From: Embleya sp040605455
GTDB lineage: Bacteria > Actinomycetota > Actinomycetes > Streptomycetales > Streptomycetaceae
DNA length: 64,000 nt
Assembly (NCBI RefSeq): GCF_040605455.1
Contig: NZ_JBEXCV010000023.1
Coordinates: 1 to 64,000, forward strand
Direction: 5' to 3'
Shown: piece by piece, positions 17,290 through 25,352 of the stretch
Layout: each line of letters opens with the position of its first letter
How positions within the stretch are numbered: position 1 is the stretch's first letter
The notes under the pieces: model-generated
What the model was told of the DNA's origin: nothing
Databases searched by the model: none
What the model saw: only the letters and a program-made list of their open reading frames with translations
Made by a program: the position numbers and the translations under genes

Positions 17290-18362
17290 GCGGAGGCCTC
17301 CTTCATCAGGGACGGCTGCCCGCTCTCGACACCCTCGACGGCGGCGACGTCCTCGCCGACGGGGTGATGGCAGGCGAACCGATGGGCGCCGAGCTCGTTG
17401 CCGAGCTCGGGTCGCTCCTCGCGACACAGGTCGTCCGCCGCCGTGCAGCGGGCCGCGAACGCGCAGCCGGACTTGAGCGTGACCAGGTCCGGCGGTGCGC
17501 CCGGGATCGCCCGCGGGCGCTGGTCGCGGGGCACGTCCAGGCGCGGCACGGCACCCAGCAGGGCCTCGGTGTAGCGGTGCCGGCGGTGCGCGAACAGGTC
17601 GGCGGTGGGCGAGTGTTCGACCATTCGACCGGCGTACATCACGGCGATCTGGTCGGTCCGCCCGGCCACCACGCCCAGGTCGTGGCTGACCAGGATCATG
17701 CCCATGCCGCGTTCGGCCTGGATCTCCTGGAGCAGGTCGAGGATCTGCCGCTGCACGGTCACGTCCAGCGCGGTGGTGGCCTCGTCCGCGATCAGCACGT
17801 CGGGGTCGCACGCGAGCGCCATCGCGATGGTCACCCGCTGGCGCATGCCGCCGGAGAGCTGGTGCGGGTACTGCCGGGCGCGCTTGACCGGCTCGGGGAT
17901 GCCGACCAGCGTGAGCAGTTCGATCGCGCGCTCGCCGGCCTCCTTCTTGCCCAGGCCCAGGTGCAGCCGCATCGACTCGGTGAGTTGCCGGTCGATCCGC
18001 AACACGGGGTTGAGCGAGGTCATCGGGTCCTGGAAGACCATCGCGATCCGGTTGCCCCAGATCTTGCGGGCCTCCTTGCGCGGTACGCCGACCAGTTCGC
18101 GCCCGTCCAGGCGCACGCTGCCGTGGATGTTGGCGATCGAGGGGCAGATGCCCATCAGCGAGCGCACGAGCATCGACTTGCCCGAGCCGGACTCGCCGAC
18201 CAGGCCGAGCGTCTCGCCGCGTTCGATGCTGAAGGAGACCCCGTCCACCGCCTTGAGCAGCCCGCGCGGGGTGTCCAGGTGCACCCGCAGGTCGGTGGCC
18301 CGCAGCAGTGGTTCGTCCGGCGTGGGCGAGCCGGTCGTCTTCGGCTCCGCCATGGTCACCAC
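17286..18362 (-). CDS. Oligopeptide-type ABC transporter ATP-binding subunit, OppD-like
   Basis: 358 residues. Walker A GESGSGKSM has Met where Thr/Ser is usual at the last position. Q-loop VFQDP, signature LSGGMRQR, Walker B VLIADEATTALD and H-loop VSHD follow, then the peptide-transporter C-terminal region with CAFAARCTAADDLC. It powers import with the OppF-like partner, whose start overlaps this stop. GTG at 18362 follows AAGGTGG; an ATG at 18353 is possible. A hairpin lies between oppC and this gene. Confidence 0.93.
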   Translation of the reverse strand: MVTMAEPKTTGSPTPDEPLLRATDLRVHLDTPRGLLKAVDGVSFSIERGETLGLVGESGSGKSMLVRSLMGICPSIANIHGSVRLDGRELVGVPRKEARKIWGNRIAMVFQDPMTSLNPVLRIDRQLTESMRLHLGLGKKEAGERAIELLTLVGIPEPVKRARQYPHQLSGGMRQRVTIAMALACDPDVLIADEATTALDVTVQRQILDLLQEIQAERGMGMILVSHDLGVVAGRTDQIAVMYAGRMVEHSPTADLFAHRRHRYTEALLGAVPRLDVPRDQRPRAIPGAPPDLVTLKSGCAFAARCTAADDLCREERPELGNELGAHRFACHHPVGEDVAAVEGVESGQPSLMKEASA

Positions 18363-18442
18363 GCCACCTTCGCGCCGCGCGGCTGTTGGATCCCGTCCAT
18401 GTGTGCGGTCCCGTCTGTGTGAGGGGGTCGAAGAACGAGGCC

Positions 18443-18475
18443 GACGGCGGTCCTGTGGGAGGCAGGACCGCCGTC
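18443..18475 (-). terminator. Intra-operon hairpin between oppC and oppD
   Basis: A perfect 12-bp stem (GACGGCGGTCCT and complement) with a 9-nt loop, 11 nt after the oppC stop. It may act as a partial terminator or a 3' stabiliser of the permease message. Confidence 0.6.
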
Positions 18476-18485
18476 GATCCCTCGG

Positions 18486-19412
18486 CTACAGCTTGGTGTC
18501 GCGGACGTCGAACTTGGCACGCAGCCGGTCGCCGATGACGTTGAGTGAGAAGACCGTCAGGAACAGCACCCCACAGGGCACGAACACCTGGGACGGATAC
18601 AGCGCGAGGTCGTCCTTGGCGGCGTTGATCATGCCGCCCCAACTGGGCATCGGCGGCGGGATGCTCAAGCCGAGGAAGGACAGCGAGCCCTCGGCGACGA
18701 TCAGCACCGCCATCACGATCACCGAGTACGACATCACCGCCGGGAACGTGTTGGGCAACAGTTCCTTGAAGATGATCCGACCCGGACCCGCGCCCATCGC
18801 CTTGGCCACCGTGACGTACTCGCGGTTGGACTGGGCGATCGCACTCGCCTTGGTCAGCCGGGTGAAGCCGGGAATGGTCAACACGGCGAGACCGGCGGTG
18901 ATGCTGGTCTGCGACGGCTCGTACACCGAGGACAGCGCGAGCAGCAGGATCAGCGGCGGGAAGGCGAGCAGCGCGTCGGAGAAGAGGTCGATGATCATCT
19001 CGGTGACGCCGCGGAAGTAGGCCGCGACCAGGCCGAGCAGGCCGCCGATCACGACGCCGACCACGACCGACACCACCGCGACGATCATCGACACGCGCGC
19101 GCCGAAGGCGAGCCGGGTCAGGTGGCTGCGGCCGAGGCCGTCGGTGCCGAGGAACTCCGGCCAGGCCGCGAAGGGCTTCTGCTTCGCGTCGCCGAACGCC
19201 TTGCCGTACTCGTGCGGGAAGACGCCGGGGGCGATCAGGCTCAGCAGCGCGCCCAGCAGCACGATGCTCATCCACGCGATGGCGAACCAGAGCAGGATGC
19301 TGGGCCGCTTGCGGGCCTTGCCGCTCTTTGCCCGTTTGATCTGCGAGGGACGCAGCCCGGTGGGTTCGGCGGCCCCCAGGGCCGGCTCGGGCGCGGTTTC
19401 GAGTGTGCTCAT
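18486..19412 (-). CDS. Oligopeptide-type ABC transporter permease, OppC-like
   Basis: 308 residues. A polar N-terminal tail, a first membrane helix (LLWFAIAWMSIVLLGALLSL), a periplasmic segment with FLGTDGLGRSHLTRLAFGAR (the OppC signature), then five more helices. The EAA loop reads YVTVAKAMGAGPGRIIFKELLPN. The ATG at 19412 overlaps the oppB stop by four bases, so the two permeases are coupled. The frame continues upstream in an antisense-like way but the coupled ATG is clearly the start. Confidence 0.93.
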   Translation of the reverse strand: MSTLETAPEPALGAAEPTGLRPSQIKRAKSGKARKRPSILLWFAIAWMSIVLLGALLSLIAPGVFPHEYGKAFGDAKQKPFAAWPEFLGTDGLGRSHLTRLAFGARVSMIVAVVSVVVGVVIGGLLGLVAAYFRGVTEMIIDLFSDALLAFPPLILLLALSSVYEPSQTSITAGLAVLTIPGFTRLTKASAIAQSNREYVTVAKAMGAGPGRIIFKELLPNTFPAVMSYSVIVMAVLIVAEGSLSFLGLSIPPPMPSWGGMINAAKDDLALYPSQVFVPCGVLFLTVFSLNVIGDRLRAKFDVRDTKL

Positions 19413-20359
19413 CGGGCCCTCACTCTCGGGTCGATGAGGGAGTAGCCGATGTCCACGAGCGTGTTCAACAGCACGTAGATGAGCGCGATCACCACGACCG
19501 TGCCCTGTACGACGGGGATGTCCTTGCCGTTGATCGCCTGGTACATGCCCTGCCCCAACCCGGGGATGGCGAAGTAGGACTCGACGATCACGGTGCCGCC
19601 GATCAATCGGCCCAGGGTCAGGCCGGAGACGGTCAGCAGCGAGAAGGACGAGGGTCGCAGCGCGTGCCGAAAGAGCACGTACGGCGTGGACAGGCCCTTC
19701 GACCGCGCGGTCAGGATGAAGTCCTCCTGGAGCGTGGCGAGCATGTCGCTGCGCAACAGGCGCTGGAACTGGGGGATCTCCGCGAGGGTCAGGGCCAGTG
19801 CGGGCAGGAACGCGAACTCGATGTTCTTGGCGAAGTCGACCGAGATGTACTCCCAGCCCGTCGGCTTGAACGCGAGCATCATCTTCGGGTTCGCGAAGAA
19901 GTAGACGAGGATGAACACGCTGACGAAGGTGGGGATCGACAGCAGGCCCGAGGAGATGCCGCCGATCACGCGGTCGACGCGGCCGCCCGCCTTCGCGGCC
20001 GTCCACACGCCCAGCGGCACGGCCACGATCAGGGCCATGAGGAGGGCGAAGACGGCGAGTTCCAAAGTCACCGGGAAACGCTCGGTGATGCCGTCCATGA
20101 CGGGGGTTCGAGTCTTCAGCGACTCCCCGAGGTCGCCGGTGAGCGCGTGGCCCACCCAGGTCACGTATCGGACGGGCAGCGACTTGTCGTACCCGAACTC
20201 GTGCTCCAGGTCCTTGAGGTCCTGGGGCGTGGAGCCGGGGCCGAGCATCTGGGCGACCGGTGAGCCGTCCACCAGGTCGGGCAGGGCCGTGGTCGCGAAC
20301 GTGACCAGGAACAGCACCGGAATCAGGGCCAGCAACTTGCGACCGAGCAGGCGCAACAC
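19409..20359 (-). CDS. Oligopeptide-type ABC transporter permease, OppB-like
   Basis: 316 residues with six membrane helices. The N-terminal LLGRKLLALIPVLFLVTF helix is typical of OppB/DppB, and the EAA loop reads YVLFRHALRPSSFSLLTVSG. GTG at 20359, preceded by AGAGGGGGTG. It is the first gene of the transporter operon (oppB-oppC, hairpin, oppD-oppF). Upstream lie a G/T-rich repeat, a candidate sigma-70 promoter and, further away, the shared CTGAC-N5-GTCAG palindrome. Confidence 0.93.
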   Translation of the reverse strand: MLRLLGRKLLALIPVLFLVTFATTALPDLVDGSPVAQMLGPGSTPQDLKDLEHEFGYDKSLPVRYVTWVGHALTGDLGESLKTRTPVMDGITERFPVTLELAVFALLMALIVAVPLGVWTAAKAGGRVDRVIGGISSGLLSIPTFVSVFILVYFFANPKMMLAFKPTGWEYISVDFAKNIEFAFLPALALTLAEIPQFQRLLRSDMLATLQEDFILTARSKGLSTPYVLFRHALRPSSFSLLTVSGLTLGRLIGGTVIVESYFAIPGLGQGMYQAINGKDIPVVQGTVVVIALIYVLLNTLVDIGYSLIDPRVRAR

Positions 20360-20414
20360 GACGGTGTCACCCCCTCTCGCTGGTCTGGTCGGTTGACGAG
20401 GTCTGTTGACGTGC

Positions 20415-20456
20415 CGTGCGGTGGTGCGTGGTGCGTGGTGCGTGGTGCGTCGTGCG
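20415..20456. repeat. G/T-rich tandem repeat upstream of oppB
   Basis: About five units of GTGGTGC / GTCGTGC in 42 bp, starting 56 bp upstream of the oppB start. It is related to shorter runs before SBP2, SBP3 and SBP4. Confidence 0.6.
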
Positions 20457-20541
20457 CTCGCGCGAAACCGCCGAATCCCGACCAGAGCCGATCACCTGTG
20501 GTGACACGTGCCTTGACGGGTCGTCAGTTAAGCGCGGTGAT

Positions 20542-20572
20542 TAATTACGGCAGTGGGCGCGATCAATGTCAA
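20542..20572 (-). promoter_or_regulatory. Candidate oppB promoter
   Basis: On the minus strand a perfect TTGACA (20572-20567) and TAATTA (20547-20542) are separated by 19 bp in an unusually AT-rich patch. The spacing is long, so the call is tentative. Confidence 0.35.
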
Positions 20573-20680
20573 TGGATTCAACGCAACCGTTAGCGGGTCG
20601 AAAACGTCCGACGCGCACCGGAGCGGCGGCCTCCGACGGCACGTGTCGACCTGCGGGAATAAGGTGCGGAGGCCAACTAA

Positions 20681-20695
20681 CTGACGGTGCGTCAG
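20681..20695. promoter_or_regulatory. 15-bp palindrome CTGAC-N5-GTCAG (TetR-like operator, copy 2)
   Basis: CTGACGGTGCGTCAG, with perfect 5-bp arms, 322 bp upstream of oppB and 279 bp upstream of amtB. It is the same pattern as the sites at 2689 and 52409. Confidence 0.6.
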
Positions 20696-20865
20696 ATGTC
20701 GTCGACGGGCTGTGCGTGGGTCACCCGCCGCTCACCTGCGAGACACCCGACACCCGCCGCGCGCGTGACCCGCGTCCCTCCGCCGCAGGTCCCGGGACCG
20801 GCGCGATCCGGCCGGCCGTGGGCGTGAGCGGACGTTCATCCGCCGGAAACACATGTGCGGCAAGC

Positions 20866-20903
20866 GTCACGTCGGCGAAACACGTCGCGCCACGGCGTGA
20901 AAC
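20866..20903 (+). promoter_or_regulatory. GlnR-like nitrogen-control box upstream of amtB
   Basis: GTCAC-N6-GAAAC (20866-20881) fits the gTnAC-n6-GaAAC consensus of actinobacterial GlnR. A second GAAAC (20899-20903) lies exactly 22 bp after the first, as expected for tandem a-b sites, although its partner half (CGCCA/GCCAC) is weak. The site is 70-108 bp before the amtB start. Confidence 0.7.
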
Positions 20904-20973
20904 CTCACGCCCCGAAGCTCCTTTCCATGAGCTCCCGGAGGTCGGCCGGGGCCACGGAGAAGAGAGGCAGAGT

Positions 20974-22287
20974 ATGGACACGGGTAACACCGCATTCGTA
21001 CTCCTGAGCGCCGCACTGGTCATGCTCATGACGCCCGGGCTGGCGTTCTTCTACGGCGGCATGGTCCGCGTGAAGAGCGTCCTCAACATGCTGATGATGA
21101 GCTTCATCTGCCTGGCTGTCGTGACGGTGCTGTGGGTGCTCTACGGGTTTTCGATGACGTTCAGCACCGACGCCTTCGGCGGCCTGGTGGGGAACCTCGA
21201 CTGGTACGGCATGCGCGACATCGGGGTCGCGGAGTTGTGGGACGGCTACACGATTCCGGTGACGGTGTTCGCGGCCTTCCAGCTGATGTTCGCGATCATC
21301 ACCCCGGCGCTGATCAGCGGCGCCGTCGCGGACCGCACCAAGTTCACCGCCTGGGCCGTGTTCGTGGCGTTCTGGGTCACCCTGGTCTACTTCCCCATCG
21401 CGCACTGGGTCTGGGCCGCGGACGGCTGGTTGTTCAAGAAGGGCGTGATCGACTTCGCCGGCGGTACGGCGGTGCACATCAACGCCGGTATCGCGGCGCT
21501 GGCCCTGGTCCTGGTGATCGGCAAGCGGGTCGGCTTCAAGCGTGACCCGATGCGCCCGCACAACCTGCCGTTGGTGATGATCGGCGCCGGCCTGCTGTGG
21601 TTCGGCTGGTTCGGCTTCAACGCCGGTTCCTGGCTCGCCGCGGACGGCGTCACCGGCCGGGCCCTGATCAACACCCAGATCGCCACCGCCGCGGCCATGC
21701 TCGGCTGGCTGTTCCTGGAGAAGATCCGGGACGGACACCTGACCACCCTGGGCGCCGCGTCCGGCGCGGTGGCCGGCCTGGTCGCGATCACCCCCGCGTG
21801 TGGTGCGCTCAGCCCGCTCGGCTCGATCGCCCTGGGCCTGGTCGCCGGCGCGGTGTGCGCCTGGGCGGTCGGCCTGAAGTACAAGCTCGGCTACGACGAC
21901 TCGCTCGACGTGGTCGGTGTGCACCTGGTCGGCGGCATCATCGGTTCGCTCGCCCCCGGCTTCCTGGCCACCGGGCACGTCCAGAGCGACGCCAAGGGCC
22001 TGTTCTACGGTGGGGGCTTCGACCAGCTGGGCAAGCAGCTGATCGGTGTCGGTGCCGTCCTGGCCTACTCCTTCGTCGTCACGTTCATCCTGGGCACGGT
22101 CATTCACAAGACCATCGGCTTCCGGGTGTCCGAGGACGACGAGGTGGCCGGCATCGACCAGGTCGAGCACGCCGAGACCGGGTACGACTTCGCCACACTC
22201 GGCGGTTCCACCCGATCGCCGGCGGGCATCGGCACCTCTACGGGCGCGGGCGCCGCGGCGTCCGCCGACACGAAGGTGGATGCGTGA
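20974..22287 (+). CDS. amtB: Ammonium transporter AmtB
   Basis: 437 residues and about 11 membrane helices. The N-terminus TGNTAFVLLSAALVMLMTPG is characteristic, as are AFFYGGMVR, the FPIAHWVWA segment and the pore His region (GGTAVHINAG; VGVHLVGGIIG). It conducts ammonium/ammonia across the membrane and is gated by the PII protein encoded next. ATG at 20974 with AGAGAGG upstream. glnK overlaps its end by four bases. A GlnR-like box lies upstream, which fits induction under nitrogen limitation. The C-terminal cytoplasmic tail is Ala/Gly/Thr-rich. Confidence 0.97.
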   Translation: MDTGNTAFVLLSAALVMLMTPGLAFFYGGMVRVKSVLNMLMMSFICLAVVTVLWVLYGFSMTFSTDAFGGLVGNLDWYGMRDIGVAELWDGYTIPVTVFAAFQLMFAIITPALISGAVADRTKFTAWAVFVAFWVTLVYFPIAHWVWAADGWLFKKGVIDFAGGTAVHINAGIAALALVLVIGKRVGFKRDPMRPHNLPLVMIGAGLLWFGWFGFNAGSWLAADGVTGRALINTQIATAAAMLGWLFLEKIRDGHLTTLGAASGAVAGLVAITPACGALSPLGSIALGLVAGAVCAWAVGLKYKLGYDDSLDVVGVHLVGGIIGSLAPGFLATGHVQSDAKGLFYGGGFDQLGKQLIGVGAVLAYSFVVTFILGTVIHKTIGFRVSEDDEVAGIDQVEHAETGYDFATLGGSTRSPAGIGTSTGAGAAASADTKVDA

Positions 22288-22622
22288 AGCTCATCACGGC
22301 GGTGATCAAGCCGCACCGGCTCGACGACGTGAAGAACGCCCTCCAGGCGTTCGGCGTCCACGGCCTCACCGTGACCGAGGCGAGCGGCTACGGCCGGCAG
22401 CGCGGCCACACCGAGGTCTACCGGGGCGCCGAGTACCAGGTCGACCTCGTGCCGAAGTTGCGCATCGAGGTCGTCGCGGACGACGAGGACGCGGAGGAAC
22501 TGCTCGACGTCCTGGTCAAGGCCGCGCGCACCGGCAAGATCGGCGACGGCAAGGCGTGGATCGTCCCGGTGGACAGCGTGGTCCGGGTGCGCACCGGCGA
22601 GCGCGGCCCGGAAGCCCTGTAG
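22284..22622 (+). CDS. glnK: Nitrogen regulatory protein PII (GlnK)
   Basis: 112 residues. The chain has the PII T-loop with Tyr51 (RGAEYQVDLVPK), the residue modified in actinobacteria by adenylylation, and the B- and C-loop motifs TGKIGDGKAW and RTGERG. It senses ATP/ADP and 2-oxoglutarate and blocks AmtB when nitrogen is plentiful. The GTG start overlaps the amtB TGA (GTGA), so it is co-translated. glnD, whose product modifies it, follows 130 bp downstream. Confidence 0.97.
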   Translation: MKLITAVIKPHRLDDVKNALQAFGVHGLTVTEASGYGRQRGHTEVYRGAEYQVDLVPKLRIEVVADDEDAEELLDVLVKAARTGKIGDGKAWIVPVDSVVRVRTGERGPEAL

Positions 22623-22644
22623 CACCCCCGATGGTCGGTCCCGC

Positions 22645-22663
22645 CCCGAAGGCAGTCTTCGGG
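22645..22663 (+). terminator. Small hairpin between glnK and glnD
   Basis: A 7-bp stem CCCGAAG/CTTCGGG with a 5-nt loop. It is short, so at most a weak terminator or processing site. Confidence 0.4.
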
Positions 22664-22752
22664 AACGGGTCCGGCCATCGGCCTTTGTGTCGACCACTCG
22701 CGGTGCTCGGCGGCCGGCGCCGCCGGCGCGTGTGAACGAGGGAGCAGGCCCC

Positions 22753-25083
22753 ATGAAACCGACCGCCACCTCGCGGTACACCCGAGCCAGGGACGACCTG
22801 CTGGCCGACCCCGCCGGCCCCACCGGCGCGACCCGCCGGCAGGCGCTCGGCGCGCTGTCGGATCGCTGGCTGACCGAGCTGTACACCGGCGCGGGCGCGC
22901 CGACCGAGGGCGTGTGCCTGGTCGCGGTCGGCGGCTACGGCCGGCGCGAGCTGTCCCCGGGCAGCGACCTGGACCTGGTCCTGCTGCACGAGGGCCACGC
23001 CCGGATCACCGAACTCGCCGACGCGATCTGGTATCCGGTGTGGGACGCGGGTATCGCCCTGGACCACTCGGTGCGCACTCCCGACGAGGCCCGCCGGGCC
23101 GCCGCCGAGGACCTGCGGGTGCAGACCGGCCTGCTCGACATCCGCCACATCGCCGGCGATCCGGACCTCACGGCCGCGCTGCGCACGTCGATGTTCACCG
23201 CGTGGCGTGCGGCGGCGGTCAAGCGGCTGCCCGAACTGCTCGAGTCCTGCCGCGAACGCGCGCGGCGCCACGGCGAGGTCGCCTTCCTGCTCGAACCCGA
23301 CCTCAAGGAGGCCCGCGGCGGCCTGCGCGACGCGACCGCGCTGCGGGCGATCTCGGCCTCGTGGATCGCGGACGCGCCGCACGAGGAGGTGGACACCGCG
23401 CGGGCCACGCTGCTCGACGTGCGCGACGCACTGCACCTGGTCACCGGGCGGGGCGTGGATCGACTGCTGCTCCAGGAACAGGACGCGGTCGCCCAGCGGC
23501 TGGGCCTGCTGGACGCGGACACCCTGCTGCGCCGGGTCTCGGAGGCGGCCCGGGCGCTGGCCTACGCGTCCGACGTGACCTGGCGCGAGGTCCGCCGGGT
23601 GCTCGCGGCGCGCGAGGCAGGCGCGGGAGTACGCCGGCTGCGCCGGGCCCGCGCGGGGGCGTCCGCACGCACGCCGCTGGCCGAGGGCGTGGTCGAGTAC
23701 GCGGGCGAGGCGGTACTCGCGCAGGCCGCGCAACCGGCCCGGGACCCGGTGCTGCTGCTGCGTGCCGCCGCGGCCGCCGCGCAGGCCGGCCTGCCGCTGT
23801 CCCGACACACCGTGGACCGGCTCGCGATCGAGTGCCCGCCGTTGGCCGATCCGTGGCCGCCGGCCGCCCGCGAGGCGTTCGTGTCGCTGCTCGGAGCCGG
23901 GCGGGACGTATTGCCGGTCTGGGAGGCGTTGGAATCCAAGCGGCTGATCACCGGGCTGTTGCCGGACTGGGACCGGGTGCGCTGTCGTCCGCAGCGCAAC
24001 GCGGTACACCGCTTCACGGTCGACCGGCATCTGATCGAGACCGTGATCGAGGCCGCCGCGCACACCCGCCGGGTGGCCCGGCCGGACCTGCTCCTGGTGG
24101 CCGCGCTGCTGCACGACATCGGCAAGGGTTGGCCGGGCGATCACAGCGTGAGCGGCGAGGTGATCGCGCGCGAGGCCGCCGTGCGGATGGGCTTCGCCAA
24201 GAACGACGTGGACGTGCTGGGCACGCTGGTGCGTCACCACCTGCTCCTGGTGGACACCGCGACCCGGCGCGACCTGGACGATCCGACCACCGTGGCGGCG
24301 TTCGCCGAGGCGGTGGGCAGCGTGGAAACCCTCGATCTGCTCCACGCGCTCACCGAAGCCGACGCCGCCGCCACCGGACCCGCCGCGTGGAGCGAGTGGC
24401 GGGACGCCCTGGTCCGGGACCTCGCCGCCCGGACCAGGGCGGTGTTCGCCGGCCGACCCACCCCGATGGTGTCCGAGCGGATCGTCACCGCCGAGGTGTC
24501 CGGCGAACTTCCGGTGGTGCGGCTGGAACCGCTGCCCTTCGGCGCCGAGGTGACCATTGCCGCAGCGGACCGGGTCGGCCTGATGGCGCTGTCCGCGGGC
24601 GTCCTGGCGCTGCACCGCCTCACCGTGCGCTCGGCCGCGATCGACGTGGTCGAGGACCTGGGCGTCACGGTGTGGACAGTGGAGACCGAGTTCGGCCGGC
24701 TGCCCGACCCGGCCGCGCTGCGCGAGGACGTGCGCAAGGCCCTGGCCGGCGGCCTGGACGTGGCCGCCCGGCTGGCCAAGCGCGAGGCGGCCTACCCGCC
24801 CCGGCGCGGCACCACCCGGGCGCCCGCCCGGGTGGAGGTGATCGCGGACGCTTCGCAGAGCGCGACCGTCCTGGAGGTGCGCGCGCACGACAGCCCCGGG
24901 TTGCTGCACCGGATCGGCAAGGCGCTCGCCGACGCCCGGGTGAGTGTGCGTCAGGCGCGGGTCGGCACGCACGGCGCGGACGCGGTGGACGCCTTCTACG
25001 TGGTCGCCCCGAATGGACGCCCGCTGACCGCCGCCGACGCCCGGAGCCTGGCCAAGACGCTGGAGAAGGCGCTGGCGCCGTGA
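22753..25083 (+). CDS. glnD: PII nucleotidyl-transferase / removing enzyme GlnD
   Basis: 776 residues. A nucleotidyltransferase domain carries GGYGRRELSPGSDLDLVLL (about residues 60-78). A central HD phosphohydrolase domain has LLHDIGKGWPGDHS, and two ACT domains close the C-terminus (RVGLMALSAGVL; DSPGLLHRIGKAL). In Streptomyces this enzyme adenylylates GlnK rather than uridylylating it. ATG at 22753 with GAGGGAG nine nucleotides upstream; the frame is open from 22687 but that part is not conserved. It is the third gene of the nitrogen operon. Confidence 0.95.
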   Translation: MKPTATSRYTRARDDLLADPAGPTGATRRQALGALSDRWLTELYTGAGAPTEGVCLVAVGGYGRRELSPGSDLDLVLLHEGHARITELADAIWYPVWDAGIALDHSVRTPDEARRAAAEDLRVQTGLLDIRHIAGDPDLTAALRTSMFTAWRAAAVKRLPELLESCRERARRHGEVAFLLEPDLKEARGGLRDATALRAISASWIADAPHEEVDTARATLLDVRDALHLVTGRGVDRLLLQEQDAVAQRLGLLDADTLLRRVSEAARALAYASDVTWREVRRVLAAREAGAGVRRLRRARAGASARTPLAEGVVEYAGEAVLAQAAQPARDPVLLLRAAAAAAQAGLPLSRHTVDRLAIECPPLADPWPPAAREAFVSLLGAGRDVLPVWEALESKRLITGLLPDWDRVRCRPQRNAVHRFTVDRHLIETVIEAAAHTRRVARPDLLLVAALLHDIGKGWPGDHSVSGEVIAREAAVRMGFAKNDVDVLGTLVRHHLLLVDTATRRDLDDPTTVAAFAEAVGSVETLDLLHALTEADAAATGPAAWSEWRDALVRDLAARTRAVFAGRPTPMVSERIVTAEVSGELPVVRLEPLPFGAEVTIAAADRVGLMALSAGVLALHRLTVRSAAIDVVEDLGVTVWTVETEFGRLPDPAALREDVRKALAGGLDVAARLAKREAAYPPRRGTTRAPARVEVIADASQSATVLEVRAHDSPGLLHRIGKALADARVSVRQARVGTHGADAVDAFYVVAPNGRPLTAADARSLAKTLEKALAP

Positions 25084-25307
25084 TCCGCGACCCCGGCGGC
25101 GTGATCCGGAGCACCCGCGCCGCGGTCCGAGACACTCGCGCCGGAATCGGCCAAGGTACTCGCGCGGGAAGCGACCGCGGCATCCGCGCCGGGATCGGCC
25201 ACGGCACCCGCGCCCGAACCGGCGAGGGGGCGAACGGCGCCGGTCACGGCGTCCGCGGCGGAATCCCGGACGCGTGCCCCCGTCACGACCGCTCGGCGGG
25301 CGGTTAG
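25080..25307 (+). CDS. Possible small Arg/Gly-repeat protein, doubtful
   Basis: A 75-codon frame whose GTG overlaps the glnD stop (GTGA), as a coupled gene would. The peptide consists mostly of degenerate 8-residue units (TRAGIGQG, TRAGSDRG, IRAGIGHG, TRARTGEG). No domain is recognised, and the frame could simply be the trace of a 24-bp tandem repeat in the glnD-ffh gap. Reported because of its start overlap and periodicity; I would not be surprised if it is not translated. Confidence 0.25.
   Translation: MIRDPGGVIRSTRAAVRDTRAGIGQGTRAGSDRGIRAGIGHGTRARTGEGANGAGHGVRGGIPDACPRHDRSAGG
25113..25250 (+). repeat. Degenerate 24-bp tandem repeat between glnD and ffh
   Basis: Units start at 25113 (21 bp), 25134, 25158, 25182 and 25206 (24 bp each) and 25230 (21 bp). 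Each begins ACTCGCGCC or a close variant and ends GGC, GGT or GGG. Confidence 0.65.
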
Positions 25308-25352
25308 GCTGGGGCCGACACCACCCGTATCTGACGAAGGACCTCTGCCGAC

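Larger units (their letters stand above)
20360..20973. other. 614-bp divergent control region, oppB / amtB
   Basis: No gene seen. It holds the G/T-rich repeat (20415-20456), a possible leftward promoter (20542-20572), the CTGAC-N5-GTCAG palindrome (20681-20695) and a GlnR-like box (20866-20903) ahead of amtB. Confidence 0.6.

Noticed and set aside
15832..19275. A single 1147-codon open frame covering oppF, oppD and oppC
   Set aside because: Only the last 485 codons (from 17289) are the OppF-like protein. The rest is out of frame over the real oppD and oppC genes and reads as Arg/Pro-rich sequence.
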